The position numbers were made by a program, and so were the translations under genes. This document shows, piece by piece, positions 36,633 through 44,759 of a DNA stretch of 64,000 nt (position 1 is the stretch's first letter; each line of letters begins with the position of its first letter). Source of the stretch: Pseudohaliea sp964438205 (lineage in GTDB: Bacteria; Pseudomonadota; Gammaproteobacteria; Pseudomonadales; Halieaceae); the NCBI GenBank assembly GCA_964438205.1, contig CAYTJQ010000005.1, forward strand, positions 1 through 64,000, in the 5' to 3' direction. Under the pieces are notes generated by a model, which was not told where the DNA came from, searched no databases, and was given only the letters and a program-made list of their open reading frames with translations.

Positions 36633-37598
36633 CTACTTCGCCGCCTTGCGGCCGCTGCCCTTGTCCTTGCCGCCGCGCTTCCTGAGCGCGCCCTTGCCGA
36701 ACTTGCCGGCCTTCTCCCCCCGCTGCTCGCCGCGGGGGTCGCGCCCCTTCTTGCGCAGCTGCCGCTCCTGGGCCTTGCGCTCGTCGGCGGTGACGGACTC
36801 GACGGGCTTCGGGTCCAGCCCCGCCATGCGGTAGAGGGCGTTGACCTCCTTCCCGGGCAGCTCCATCCACTGGCCTTTCTTCACCCGTGACGGGATGAAG
36901 ATCTCCCCGTAGCGCACCCGTTTCAGCCGGGAGACGGTCAGGCCCTGCGATTCCCAGAGGCGGCGCACCTCGCGGTTGCGGCCCTCCATGATCACGACGT
37001 AGTACCAGTGGTTGACACCGTCGCCGTCGTTGCCGCCGGGCTGGATATCGGTGAAGCGGGCGACCCCGTCCTCGAGCATGACGCCCTCGAGCATGCGCTC
37101 GAGGGCCTCGGGCTGCGCCTCGCCGAGGACGCGCACCGCGTACTCCCGGTCGATGTTCGCCGAGGGATGCATGAGGGCATTGGCGAGCTCGCCATCGGTA
37201 GTGAACAGGAGCAGTCCGGAGGTGTTGTAGTCGAGGCGGCCGATGGAAATCCACCGCCCCTGCCTGAGTCTCGGCAGGCTCTCGAACACGGTGCGCCGGC
37301 CTTCCGGGTCCTTGCGGGAACAGACCTCGCCGGTGGGCTTGTTGTAGAGAAGGCAGCGTACACCGCCGCTGACCGCCGCCTCGAGGGGCCTGCCGTCCAC
37401 GGCGAGGCGGTTGTGGGGCAGGACCCGGTCCCCGAGGCGGGCGGTGCGCTCGTCGATGGTGACCCGGCCCTGCTCGATCCAGCGCTCCATCTCGCGCCGC
37501 GAACCGAGGCCGGTGCGGGCGAGCACCTTCTGCAGCTTCTCGCCGCTCTTGTCCTTCTCCTTGTCCCTGCCCCTGTCCCTGCCCTTGTCGTCAGCCAT
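36633..37598 (-). CDS. rluB: 23S rRNA pseudouridine 2605 synthase
   Basis: The 321-residue enzyme has an N-terminal S4 RNA-binding domain (about residues 15-75, KLQKVLARTGLGSRREME) and the RsuA/RluB catalytic domain with Asp in IGRLDYNTSGLLLFT near 120. The C-terminal tail (from about 250) is a long Lys/Arg/Gly-rich extension (KKGRDPRG, RKRGGKDKG), probably disordered and RNA-binding; the N terminus also begins with a Lys/Asp-rich stretch. ATG 37598 was chosen; a TTG at 37607 would overlap the scpB stop and is the alternative. Confidence 0.92.
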   Translation of the reverse strand: MADDKGRDRGRDKEKDKSGEKLQKVLARTGLGSRREMERWIEQGRVTIDERTARLGDRVLPHNRLAVDGRPLEAAVSGGVRCLLYNKPTGEVCSRKDPEGRRTVFESLPRLRQGRWISIGRLDYNTSGLLLFTTDGELANALMHPSANIDREYAVRVLGEAQPEALERMLEGVMLEDGVARFTDIQPGGNDGDGVNHWYYVVIMEGRNREVRRLWESQGLTVSRLKRVRYGEIFIPSRVKKGQWMELPGKEVNALYRMAGLDPKPVESVTADERKAQERQLRKKGRDPRGEQRGEKAGKFGKGALRKRGGKDKGSGRKAAK

Positions 37599-37603
37599 CG
37601 TCG

Positions 37604-38395
37604 TCAACCATCCGCCCGCTGCGCGCCCGCGGCGTCTTCGCTGCTGTCGTCGTCCGCGTCGCTGCTGTCAACGCTATCGCTGTCGACCTCGCTTTTGACC
37701 TCGCTTTTGACCTCGCTCGCGGCCTCGCTTTTGACCTCGCTCGCGGCCTCGCGATCGCCATCGGCCGCACCATCCGCAGCGCCGTCGACGCCGGCCTCTG
37801 CGGCGCCCGCCGCATCGTTCGCCGCGCTCTCGAGGGGCTCGCTGAAGCCGAGCTCGGCGTTCAGGGTCTCGAGGTCGCGGATCTCGGCCAGGGCGGGGAG
37901 CTGGTCGAGGCTCTTCAGGTTGAAGTAGTCGAGGAACTGGCGCGTGGTGGCGTACATGGCCGGGCGCCCGGGCACGTCGCGGTGGCCGACCACGCGGATC
38001 CACTCGCGCTCGTGCAGCGTCTTGATGATGTTGGAGCTCACCGCCACACCGCGGATCTCCTCGATCTCGCCGCGGGTGATGGGCTGGCGGTAGGCGATGA
38101 GGGCGAGGGTCTCGAGCAGGGCGCGGGAGTACTTCGGCGGACGCTCGTGCCAGAGCCGGGCCACCCAGGGACCGAGGTTCTGGCGCACCTGGAAGCGGAA
38201 GCCGCTGGCGAGTTCCTTCAGCTCGAAACCCCGGTCCTCGCAGCGCGCGGCGACGGCCTCGAGCGCAGTGCGGATGTCGTCCTTCGGCGGGCGCTCCGCC
38301 TCCTCGAACAGCTCGGCGAGCTGCGCCACCGTGAGCGGCTTGCCCGCGGCCAGCAGCGCGCCCTCGATGATCTGTACCAGGCCCGTCTCCGCCAT
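37604..38395 (-). CDS. scpB: Segregation and condensation protein B, with repetitive acidic tail
   Basis: The 263-residue protein has two winged-helix domains (residues about 1-185, EALALIAYRQPITR-like segment TLALIAYRQPITRGEIEEIRG near 95) that join ScpA and SMC in the chromosome condensin complex. The last about 65 residues are a low-complexity tail of Glu-Val-Lys-Ser and Asp/Ser units absent from most ScpB proteins. Its ATG shares a base with the scpA TAA (TAATG), so ScpA and ScpB are translationally coupled. Confidence 0.94.
   Translation of the reverse strand: MAETGLVQIIEGALLAAGKPLTVAQLAELFEEAERPPKDDIRTALEAVAARCEDRGFELKELASGFRFQVRQNLGPWVARLWHERPPKYSRALLETLALIAYRQPITRGEIEEIRGVAVSSNIIKTLHEREWIRVVGHRDVPGRPAMYATTRQFLDYFNLKSLDQLPALAEIRDLETLNAELGFSEPLESAANDAAGAAEAGVDGAADGAADGDREAASEVKSEAASEVKSEVKSEVDSDSVDSSDADDDSSEDAAGAQRADG
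37684..37755 (-). repeat. 12-bp tandem repeats in the scpB tail
   Basis: The plus-strand unit GACCTCGCTTTT and its variant (G)GCCTCGCTCGC alternate about six times in frame, coding repeated Glu-Val-Lys-Ser and Glu-Ala-Ala-Ser blocks. Near-identity of units suggests recent slippage. Confidence 0.85.
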
Positions 38396-39249
38396 TATTC
38401 GACCCTCGCCTTGACGTGGATCGGCGCGAAGGGCTCGCTCTGGACGATCTCCACCAGCGATTCCTTGATCAGTTCCATGACCGCGAGGAAGGTGACCACG
38501 ACGCCCAGGCGGCCCTCCTTCGGGTCGAACAGGGTGACGAAGGGCACGAACTGCCGCCCGGCGAGGGCTTCCAGCACCTCGGACATGCGTTCCCGCGTCG
38601 ACAGCGCCTCGCGCTGGATGTGGTGATGCTCGTACATGTCGGCGCGGCGCAGGACCTCCGACAGGGCGACCAGCAGCTCGCGCATGTCGACATCCGGGTC
38701 CGGTCGGGCGCGCTGCAGGTCCGGCGGCTCGGCGCTGGCGACGAAGGTATCGCGCTCGTTGCGCGGCAGCTCCTCGATGTCCTCGGCGGCCTTCTTGAAG
38801 CGCTCGTACTCCTGCAGGCGGCGGATCAGCTGGGCCCGCGGGTCCTCTTCGTCCTCGTCGACGTCCACCGAGCGCGGCAGCAGCATGCGCGACTTGATCT
38901 CGGCGAGCACGGCGGCCATGAGCAGGTATTCCGCCGCGAGCTCGAACTGCATGGCGTCCATGAGCTCGACGTATTCCATGTACTGCTCGGTGATCCGGGA
39001 GACGTCGATGTCGAGGATGTCGAGGTTCTGACGGCGGATCAGGTAGAGCAGCAGGTCGAGGGGGCCCTCGAAGGCCTCGAGGATCACCTCCAGCGCCCGC
39101 GGCGGGATGTACAGGTCCTTCGGCAGTTCCGTTACCGCCTTGCCCATGACGATGGCGAAGGGCATCTCGCCCTGCTCCGGGGTGGTCGCCGGCGGGGCCA
39201 GGGGACGGTCGGCCCCGCCGGCGGGGGTGCGTTCTTCGGAAGTGCTCAC
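38395..39249 (-). CDS. scpA: Segregation and condensation protein A (kleisin)
   Basis: The 284-residue kleisin bridges SMC (or MukB-like) heads. FEGPLDLLLYLIRRQNLDILDI near residue 60 is the N-terminal signature; the middle carries an acidic DVDEDEEDP loop and the C-terminal winged helix has FLAVMELIKE. The start is GTG 39249 with a Pro/Ala-rich leader before the conserved region; a start closer to the domain is possible. It precedes scpB in a coupled pair. Confidence 0.93.
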   Translation of the reverse strand: MSTSEERTPAGGADRPLAPPATTPEQGEMPFAIVMGKAVTELPKDLYIPPRALEVILEAFEGPLDLLLYLIRRQNLDILDIDVSRITEQYMEYVELMDAMQFELAAEYLLMAAVLAEIKSRMLLPRSVDVDEDEEDPRAQLIRRLQEYERFKKAAEDIEELPRNERDTFVASAEPPDLQRARPDPDVDMRELLVALSEVLRRADMYEHHHIQREALSTRERMSEVLEALAGRQFVPFVTLFDPKEGRLGVVVTFLAVMELIKESLVEIVQSEPFAPIHVKARVE

Positions 39250-39286
39250 GCGCGGTCCTTTATCGCTCTCGCGCGAGTATACCTGA

Positions 39287-39910
39287 CTAGACCTCGAAGG
39301 GCGCCACGTCGCCCTTGCCCACGCGCAGCACCAGCGGCAGGTCGTCCGCGAGGTCGATCACCGAGGTGGGCTCCATGCCGCAGTAGCCGCCGTCGATCAC
39401 GAGATCGACGTCGTGCTCCAGCGTATCGCGGATCTCGTAGGGGTCGATGAGCGGCAGCTCGTCTCCCGGCAGGATCAGGGTCACGCTCATGAGCGGTTCG
39501 CCGAGGTCCGCCAGCAGCGCCTGCGCGATGTTGTTCTCCGGCACGCGCAGCCCCACGGTCTTGCGCTTGGCGTGCATGAGGCGCCGCGGCACCTCGGAGG
39601 TGGCCTTGAGGATGAAGGTGTAGGGCCCCGGCGTGTTGTTGCGCAGGAGCCGGTACTGGGTGTTGTCCACCCGGGCGTAGGTGGCGAGCTCGGAGAGATC
39701 GCGGCAGACCAGGGTGAAGTTGTGGTCCGCCTCGAGGCGGCGGATGCGACGGATCCGGTCGAGCGCGGCCTTGTCGCCGATCTGGCAGCCGAGGGCGTAG
39801 GCCGAGTCGGTCGGGTACACGACGACGCCGCCGGCACGGATGATGTCCACTGCCTGGCGCACGAGGCGGGCCTGGGGATTGTCCGGGTGGACCTGGAAGA
39901 ACTGGCTCAC
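39287..39910 (-). CDS. yciO: YciO family protein (Sua5/YciO/YrdC fold)
   Basis: The 207-residue protein matches E. coli YciO nearly end to end: VSQFFQVHPDNPQARLV at the start, VVVYPTDSAYALGC, HNFTLVCRDLSEL, NNTPGPYTFILKAT and KRKTVGLRVP. The KxR..SxN-type nucleotide site of the TsaC/Sua5 fold is largely present. YciO is related to the threonylcarbamoyl-AMP synthase but its cellular role is not settled. GTG 39910 has GGAGG ten bases upstream and overlaps the rnm stop (GTGA). Confidence 0.93.
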   Translation of the reverse strand: MSQFFQVHPDNPQARLVRQAVDIIRAGGVVVYPTDSAYALGCQIGDKAALDRIRRIRRLEADHNFTLVCRDLSELATYARVDNTQYRLLRNNTPGPYTFILKATSEVPRRLMHAKRKTVGLRVPENNIAQALLADLGEPLMSVTLILPGDELPLIDPYEIRDTLEHDVDLVIDGGYCGMEPTSVIDLADDLPLVLRVGKGDVAPFEV

Positions 39911-40773
39911 GGTGCTGTCGCCTCCCTGCATGCTGCCCGCGCGCTGGCCGGGGCCGCCAGCCGCGTCCACACGTTGGGCCGGTCGGCGAAGGGCGCTGCT
40001 GCGACACCGAGGCGCGGCCCGTGGGGCGTGTCGGCGTGAAAATCGCTGCCGACGGAAACGGCGAGGTCGAAATCCCCGGCCAGCTGCGCCAGGGCCGTCG
40101 CCTGCCCCGGCGCCTGGCGCCCGCTCACGACCTCCAGCGCCGCACCGCCGGCGGCGGCAAAATCGGTCACCAGCCGGCGCAGCTTCATGCGGGTGAACTT
40201 GTAGTGCAGCGGATGGGCGAGGACTGCGATGCCGCCGGCGGCGGTGATCCACCCGGTGACCTCGGCGAGCCCCGGCCAGAAGGCCTTCACGTCCCCGGTC
40301 TTGTTGCGGCCGAGGTAGCGCCTGAACGCGGTGGCCTCGTCGGGCAGGTGCCCCGCCTCGACCAGCCAGCGCGCGAAATGGGGCCGACCGAGCTGGCTCT
40401 CGCCGGCGATCGCCCGGGCCCCGGCGAGGGCGCCGGGGAAACCGCGGCTCGCCAGCCGCTCGGCAATGGTCTGTGCGCGCTGCTGGCGGGCGCTGTCCAG
40501 GGCGGCGAGACCCACCGCCAGGGTCGGGTCATCGACGCGCACGCCGAGGCCCACCACGTGGATCGTCGCGCCGCTCCACTGGCAGGACAGCTCCACGCCG
40601 GGGTGCAGCACCAGGCCGTCGGCCAGCGCTGCAGCCGCCCGGTAGCCGGCGAGCGTGTCGTGGTCGGTGATGGCCAGCGCAGCGATGCCCGCGGCCCGGG
40701 CGCGCTCGAGCAGCGCCGCCGGCGCCAGGGCGCCGTCGGAGGCGCTGGTGTGGGTGTGGAAGTCGACCAGCAC
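39907..40773 (-). CDS. rnm: PHP-domain phosphoesterase, RNase AM (Rnm/YciV/TrpH family)
   Basis: The 288-residue PHP enzyme has the metal motifs DFHTHTSASDG (residues 4-14), ITDHDT near 36, a Glu in PGVELS near 60, AHPLHYKFTRMKL near 188 and SDFHAD near 245. E. coli Rnm trims 5' ends of rRNA and degrades short oligonucleotides. The start is GTG 40773. The order rnm-yciO-(scp)-rluB mirrors the E. coli rnm-yciO-rluB group. The gene is divergent from yciB. Confidence 0.9.
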   Translation of the reverse strand: MLVDFHTHTSASDGALAPAALLERARAAGIAALAITDHDTLAGYRAAAALADGLVLHPGVELSCQWSGATIHVVGLGVRVDDPTLAVGLAALDSARQQRAQTIAERLASRGFPGALAGARAIAGESQLGRPHFARWLVEAGHLPDEATAFRRYLGRNKTGDVKAFWPGLAEVTGWITAAGGIAVLAHPLHYKFTRMKLRRLVTDFAAAGGAALEVVSGRQAPGQATALAQLAGDFDLAVSVGSDFHADTPHGPRLGVAAAPFADRPNVWTRLAAPASARAACREATAP

Positions 40774-40862
40774 AGTTCGCTACTATTAGCCTCTTGCCTC
40801 GCGCCGGGCGCCCACCGCCGCGGCTGGCCGGCGAGCTTAGCACGGAAGGAACCCCCCACCCC

Positions 40863-41471
40863 ATGCGGCAACTGCTCGAATTCATTCCCATTGCGCTGTT
40901 CTTCATCGTCTACCAGCTCGACGGCGAGACGGTGACCCTCGGCAGCTGGGCCTACACCGTTGACGGCATCTTCACCGCCACGGCCGTGCTCATCGCGGCC
41001 ACGGCACTGCAGTTTGTCATCGGGTCGCTGCTCGCCCGCCACGTCGAGAAGCGGGCGCTGTGGACCTTCCTGGCCGTGCTCGTTTTCGGCGGGGCCACGC
41101 TGCTCCTGCGCGACGAGACGTTCATCCAGTGGAAGCCGACGATCTTCAACTGGGCCCTCGCCCTCGCCTTCATCGTGTTCCGCTACGTCGGCGAGCGCAC
41201 GCTCATGGAGCGCACCCTCGGCTCGCAGCTGCACCTGCCGCGAGCGGTCTGGCTGCGCCTGAACGCCGTGTGGGTGGGTAACTTCCTCATCGTCGGCGCC
41301 CTCAACCTGTACGTGGCCTACAGCTACAGCGAAGCCACCTGGGTGAGCTACAAGCTCTACTCGGCCATCGGCTTCACGCTGCTGCTGACGGTACTGACCG
41401 CGCTGCTCATCAGCCCGCACCTGAAGGACGACGGCAAGGGCCCGGAGGCCCGCGTCGCCGACGACGCCTGA
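40863..41471 (+). CDS. yciB: Inner-membrane septation protein YciB
   Basis: The 202-residue protein has about five or six helices; FIPIALFFIVYQLDG at the start, WKPTIFNWALALAF near 98 and RLNAVWVGNFLIVGALNLYVA near 138 are diagnostic. YciB (IspZ) affects cell-envelope synthesis and septation in enterobacteria. GGAAGGAA precedes ATG 40863. YciI follows 18 bases later, as in E. coli where yciA-yciB and yciI are neighbours. Confidence 0.94.
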   Translation: MRQLLEFIPIALFFIVYQLDGETVTLGSWAYTVDGIFTATAVLIAATALQFVIGSLLARHVEKRALWTFLAVLVFGGATLLLRDETFIQWKPTIFNWALALAFIVFRYVGERTLMERTLGSQLHLPRAVWLRLNAVWVGNFLIVGALNLYVAYSYSEATWVSYKLYSAIGFTLLLTVLTALLISPHLKDDGKGPEARVADDA

Positions 41472-41489
41472 CCGGGAGGAGACCGCACC

Positions 41490-41789
41490 GTGTACTACGC
41501 CATCATCGCCGAGGACGCGCCCGATACCCTGGCTGCGCGCCGCGCGGCGCGCCCCGCCCACCTGAAGCGCATCCAGGCGCTGGTCGACGCCGGCCGGGTG
41601 CTCCTCGCGGGGCCGCACCCGGCCCTCGACACCAGCGATCCGGGAGAGGCCGGCTTCAGCGGCAGCCTCATCGTCGCCGAGTTCGACAGCCTGACCGATG
41701 CCGAGGCCTGGGCCGCCGGCGATCCCTACACGGAAGCCGGGGTCTTCGCCTCGGTGACCGTCAAACCCTTCCTGCCCGTGCTGCCCTGA
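41490..41789 (+). CDS. yciI: YciI family protein
   Basis: The 99-residue ferredoxin-like fold protein begins at GTG 41490 after GGGAGGAG. MYYAIIAEDAPDTLAARRAA, RLLAGPHP-like VLLAGPHPA and AEAWAAGDPYTEAGVF are family marks; the His/Asp pair expected of YciI-type proteins is in RPAHLKRI and GDPY. The biochemical activity is unknown. It is probably cotranscribed with yciB. Confidence 0.9.
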   Translation: MYYAIIAEDAPDTLAARRAARPAHLKRIQALVDAGRVLLAGPHPALDTSDPGEAGFSGSLIVAEFDSLTDAEAWAAGDPYTEAGVFASVTVKPFLPVLP

Positions 41790-41802
41790 GGGCGGCACAT
41801 GC

Positions 41803-41808
41803 TATTCT
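41803..41808 (+). promoter_or_regulatory. Possible extended -10 promoter upstream of the SH3-domain gene
   Basis: TGC-TATTCT (extended -10 TGn) begins 14 bases after the yciI stop and 147 bases before the gene at 41950. A transcript from here would carry the mini-ORF repeats at 41884-41953. Confidence 0.35.
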
Positions 41809-41883
41809 CTGCCGCCGCGAACGACTGCCGACATGCCACGCCGGACGATCTGCCAACCCGGACAGCCAGCCGGCAGCGCCGAG

Positions 41884-41953
41884 ATGCCCGGTCACTGATG
41901 CCCGGTCACTGATGCAGGGTAAAATGCCGACTAAAGAGGAGACCGTTTCGTGA
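41884..41953 (+). repeat. 14-bp tandem repeat forming overlapping mini-ORFs in front of the SH3-domain gene
   Basis: The unit ATGCCCGGTCACTG occurs twice in tandem (41884, 41898) and is followed by ATGCAGGG at 41912. Each unit codes Met-Pro-Gly-His-stop, and the stop TGA shares its A with the next ATG (TGATG). The third ATG opens a 13-codon frame whose TGA at 41951-41953 overlaps the GTG start of the next gene as GTGA. The first repeat is itself in frame with an ATG at 41833. GAGGAG at 41935-41940 is a good ribosome-binding site for the gene at 41950. The chain is described from sequence; function is inference. Confidence 0.6.
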
Positions 41954-42636
41954 ACGCGCTGGCCCGCCTGCTCTCTGCCATCGCCTGTGCCGCCTGCCTG
42001 GCCGGTGCCGCTGGCGCCGCCGCCCAGGACACCGCCTGGGTCGGCGATGAAGTCTTCATCGTGCTGCACGCCGGCCCCGGGACCGACTACCGCTGGGTCG
42101 CCAAGCTCAACCCCGGCGAGACCCTCGAGCCGAAGGGCACCGCCGAGGATGGCGCCTGGACAGAGGTCACGACCGACCGCGGCACCGAAGGCTGGGTACG
42201 CAGCGAGTTTCTCACCCGCCAGCCCCCGGCCCAGGTGCGCCTGCCCGCCGCCGAGGCGCGCGCCGAACGCCTCGAGGCTCGGGTGAAAGAGCTGGAGGAC
42301 AACCTCGCGGCCATACGCGACGCCGAGGCCGACACCAGCGGCAGCCTCGCGGAAGCCGAGGCCCGGCTGGCTGCGACCAGCGAGGAACTGGCCCATATCA
42401 AGCAGGTGTCCGGGCGCGCCCTGGCCCTGGACGGGGAGAACCGGCAGCTCAACGAGACCGTCGAGACCCTGCGCTCCGAGCTGGACGTGCTCAGGGCGGA
42501 CAACCAGCGCCTGCAGGACAAGCTGCAGAGCAGCGCCTTTCTCGACGGCGCCCTCGCCGTTCTCCTCGGCGTGATTATCACGCTCGTGGTGCCACGCCTC
42601 TGGCCGCGCCGCCGCAGCAGCTCCAGCTGGGCCTGA
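41950..42636 (+). CDS. Exported SH3-domain protein of the YgiM/TIGR04211 type
   Basis: The 228-residue protein has a signal peptide (about residues 1-25), a bacterial SH3 domain (about 28-95, with HAGPGTDYRWVAKLNPGE and EGWVRSEFL), a coiled coil (about 100-195, Glu/Leu/Arg heptads) and a C-terminal membrane helix (about 198-217) with a basic end. E. coli YgiM has the same plan and is thought to act at the cell envelope. The start is GTG 41950 after GAGGAG. The leader contains an unusual mini-ORF chain. Confidence 0.88.
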   Translation: MNALARLLSAIACAACLAGAAGAAAQDTAWVGDEVFIVLHAGPGTDYRWVAKLNPGETLEPKGTAEDGAWTEVTTDRGTEGWVRSEFLTRQPPAQVRLPAAEARAERLEARVKELEDNLAAIRDAEADTSGSLAEAEARLAATSEELAHIKQVSGRALALDGENRQLNETVETLRSELDVLRADNQRLQDKLQSSAFLDGALAVLLGVIITLVVPRLWPRRRSSSSWA

Positions 42637-42685
42637 CCGCCGTGCCCCAGGCCATCGCCAGCTCACAGCATCCGGGAGCCGGAAC

Positions 42686-43267
42686 ATGAAAGGAATCCTT
42701 TGCCGCCTTTTGCTGCCGCTGCTCGCCGCTCTCGTCGCCCTGCCCGCCGCGGCGGAAGGCACCCTGCCCAACCCGCAGGTGGTCATCGAGACGACGCAGG
42801 GCAACATTACCCTGCGGCTGTTCCGCGACAAGGCGCCGGCCACCGTGGAGAACTTCCTCCAGTACGTGGAGGACGGCTTCTACGAGGGCACGATCTTCCA
42901 CCGCGTCATCCCCAATTTCATGATCCAGGGCGGCGGCTTCACGCAGGACATGACGGAGAAGCCGACCCGCGAGCCGATCGCCAACGAGTCGCGCAACCGG
43001 CTGCACAACGTGCGCGGCACCGTCGCCATGGCGCGCACCTCGGACCCGGACTCGGCCACGGCGCAGTTCTTCATCAACCAGCGCACCAACCTGCGCCTCG
43101 ACTGGATGCCCGGGCAGCCCGGCTACACGGTCTTCGGCGAGGTGACCGACGGCATGAACGTGGTCGACTTCATCGCCACCGCGCCGGTGCAGCAGGTGGG
43201 CGACCACGCAGACGTCCCCGTGGAGCCCATCATCATCAAGCAGATCCGCAGGAAATCCCTGCTGTGA
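42686..43267 (+). CDS. ppiA: Periplasmic peptidyl-prolyl cis-trans isomerase, cyclophilin type
   Basis: The 193-residue protein has a signal peptide (about residues 1-23, ending PAAAEG) and a cyclophilin domain. FHRVIPNFMIQGGGF contains the catalytic Arg and the PPIase loop; MARTSDPDSATAQFFIN and VFGEVTDGMNVVD follow the family. It folds periplasmic proteins. The signal peptide makes PpiA the best name rather than cytosolic PpiB. Its stop overlaps pdxJ by GTGA. Confidence 0.92.
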   Translation: MKGILCRLLLPLLAALVALPAAAEGTLPNPQVVIETTQGNITLRLFRDKAPATVENFLQYVEDGFYEGTIFHRVIPNFMIQGGGFTQDMTEKPTREPIANESRNRLHNVRGTVAMARTSDPDSATAQFFINQRTNLRLDWMPGQPGYTVFGEVTDGMNVVDFIATAPVQQVGDHADVPVEPIIIKQIRRKSLL

Positions 43268-44031
43268 CCGCGCTCAGCGTCAACCTCAACAAGATCGCGC
43301 TGATCCGCAATTCCCGCGACACGCGCTCCCCGGACGTCCCCAGCCACGCGCAGCTGTGCATCGATGCGGGCGCCGACGGCATCACCGTGCACCCGCGGCC
43401 GGACCAGCGCCATATCCGCGCCAGCGACTGCCGGGAACTGGCCGCCATGCTGTCGGTGGAGTTCAACATCGAGGGCAACCCCTTCGCCGGCCCGCGGCGC
43501 AGCGAGCGCGCCGGGGTCGACGACTACCCGGGCTTCCTGCCGCTGGTGCGCGAGACGCGGCCGGCGCAGTGCACCCTGGTGCCGGACGGCGACGCGCAGC
43601 TCACCTCGGACCACGGCTTCGACCTGCACAGGGACGGCGAGCGCCTGGCGCCGCTGGTCCGGGAGCTGAAGGACCTCGGCATCCGCGTGAGCCTGTTCAT
43701 GGACCCGCAGCCGGAACAGATGGCGCTGGCCGCCGAGGTCGGCGCCGACCGGGTCGAGCTGTACACCGAGCGCTACGCCCGCGCCTTTGCCACCGGCGAG
43801 GGCGTGGACGCGGTGCTCGCGCGCTTCCGCGCCGCGGCCGAGGCCGCGCAGGCGGCGGGGCTCGGCGTCAACGCCGGCCACGACCTCAACCTCGAGAACC
43901 TGCCGCCCTTCTGCGCGGCGCTTCCCGGCCTGCTCGAGGTCTCCATCGGCCACGCGCTCACGGTCGACGCGCTGCGCCTAGGCCTCGCGGAGACGGTGCG
44001 CGCCTACCAGCGCGCCCTGGGCAAGGCGTGA
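43264..44031 (+). CDS. pdxJ: Pyridoxine 5'-phosphate synthase
   Basis: The 255-residue TIM-barrel enzyme joins deoxyxylulose 5-phosphate and amino-acetone phosphate in vitamin B6 synthesis. SVNLNKIALIRNSR at the start, GADGITVHPRPDQRHI near 40 (His and Arg of the phosphate site), EFNIEGNP near 72, ELYTERYA near 165 and GHDLNLENL near 208 are diagnostic. GTG 43264 overlaps the cyclophilin stop. SerC in this window makes a precursor of the same pathway. Confidence 0.96.
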   Translation: MTALSVNLNKIALIRNSRDTRSPDVPSHAQLCIDAGADGITVHPRPDQRHIRASDCRELAAMLSVEFNIEGNPFAGPRRSERAGVDDYPGFLPLVRETRPAQCTLVPDGDAQLTSDHGFDLHRDGERLAPLVRELKDLGIRVSLFMDPQPEQMALAAEVGADRVELYTERYARAFATGEGVDAVLARFRAAAEAAQAAGLGVNAGHDLNLENLPPFCAALPGLLEVSIGHALTVDALRLGLAETVRAYQRALGKA

Positions 44032-44084
44032 CGCGTCGGGCCGGGCTCTGCGCCGCGTAGCAGCTCAACCGCCGGACAGCCGCC

Positions 44085-44741
44085 GTGGCCACGCCCTACC
44101 TCGTACCGCACAGCCGCGAGCCGATCGCCATCCTGCACCGGGACGGGCACCTGCTCCTGGTGCGCAAGCCGGACCTGCTCCTCTCGGTGCCGGGCAAGCA
44201 CCCGCTGAACAAGGACTGCCTGATCACCCGGCTGCAGGCGGACTACCCGAGCGCCCGCACCGTGCACCGGCTGGACCTGGACACCTCGGGGATCATGGTG
44301 ATCGCCCTCACCCGGCGCGCCGAGTCGGTGCTGGGCCGGCTGTTCCAGGAACGCCGGGTAGAAAAGGACTACGTCGCCGTGGTCGACGGCGCGGTCGCGG
44401 ACGACGCCGGCGAGATCGACCTGCCGATCGCCCCGGACTGGGAGCGGCGGCCGCGGCAGAAAGTGTGCTGGCAACAGGGCAAACCGGCGCTCACGCGCTA
44501 CCGCGTCCTCGAGCGCGCGGACGATCGCACGCGCCTGCTGCTCACCCCGGTAACCGGGCGGTCGCACCAGCTGCGGCTGCACCTCGCGGCGATCGGCCAC
44601 CCGATCCTCGGCTGCGACCTCTATGCCCCGGAGGCCGTGCTGGCGAGGGCACCGCGATTGCTCCTGCACGCCTGCCGCCTCGCCTTCCCGCACCCGGTCA
44701 GCAGCGCCCGGCTCGAGCGGCACTGCCCGCCGCCCTTCTGA
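44085..44741 (+). CDS. RluA-family RNA pseudouridine synthase without S4 domain
   Basis: The 218-residue enzyme has the catalytic motif HRLDLDTSGIMVIA with Asp near residue 65, and the RluA sequences LFQERRVEKDYVAVVDG and RSHQLRLHLAAIGHPI. It has no S4 domain, like RluA and TruC-type short forms; the target RNA position is not predictable. The start is GTG 44085. Its stop lies in a palindrome shared with the convergent sulfurtransferase. Confidence 0.88.
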   Translation: MATPYLVPHSREPIAILHRDGHLLLVRKPDLLLSVPGKHPLNKDCLITRLQADYPSARTVHRLDLDTSGIMVIALTRRAESVLGRLFQERRVEKDYVAVVDGAVADDAGEIDLPIAPDWERRPRQKVCWQQGKPALTRYRVLERADDRTRLLLTPVTGRSHQLRLHLAAIGHPILGCDLYAPEAVLARAPRLLLHACRLAFPHPVSSARLERHCPPPF

Positions 44742-44759
44742 CCCCGCCGTCCGGGGTCA
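44739..44759. terminator. Stop-codon palindrome between convergent genes, possible bidirectional terminator
   Basis: TGACCCCG-CCGTC-CGGGGTCA is a perfect 8-bp inverted repeat with a 5-base loop. The left arm begins with the TGA of the pseudouridine synthase gene; the right arm ends with the complement of the TGA of the sulfurtransferase gene. It can form on either transcript. There is no T-run, so efficient intrinsic termination is uncertain. Confidence 0.45.

Noticed and set aside
44028..44060. A ten-codon frame starting in the pdxJ stop (GTGA)
   Set aside because: It ends 24 bases before the next gene with no repeat or second overlap, so chance is the simplest explanation.
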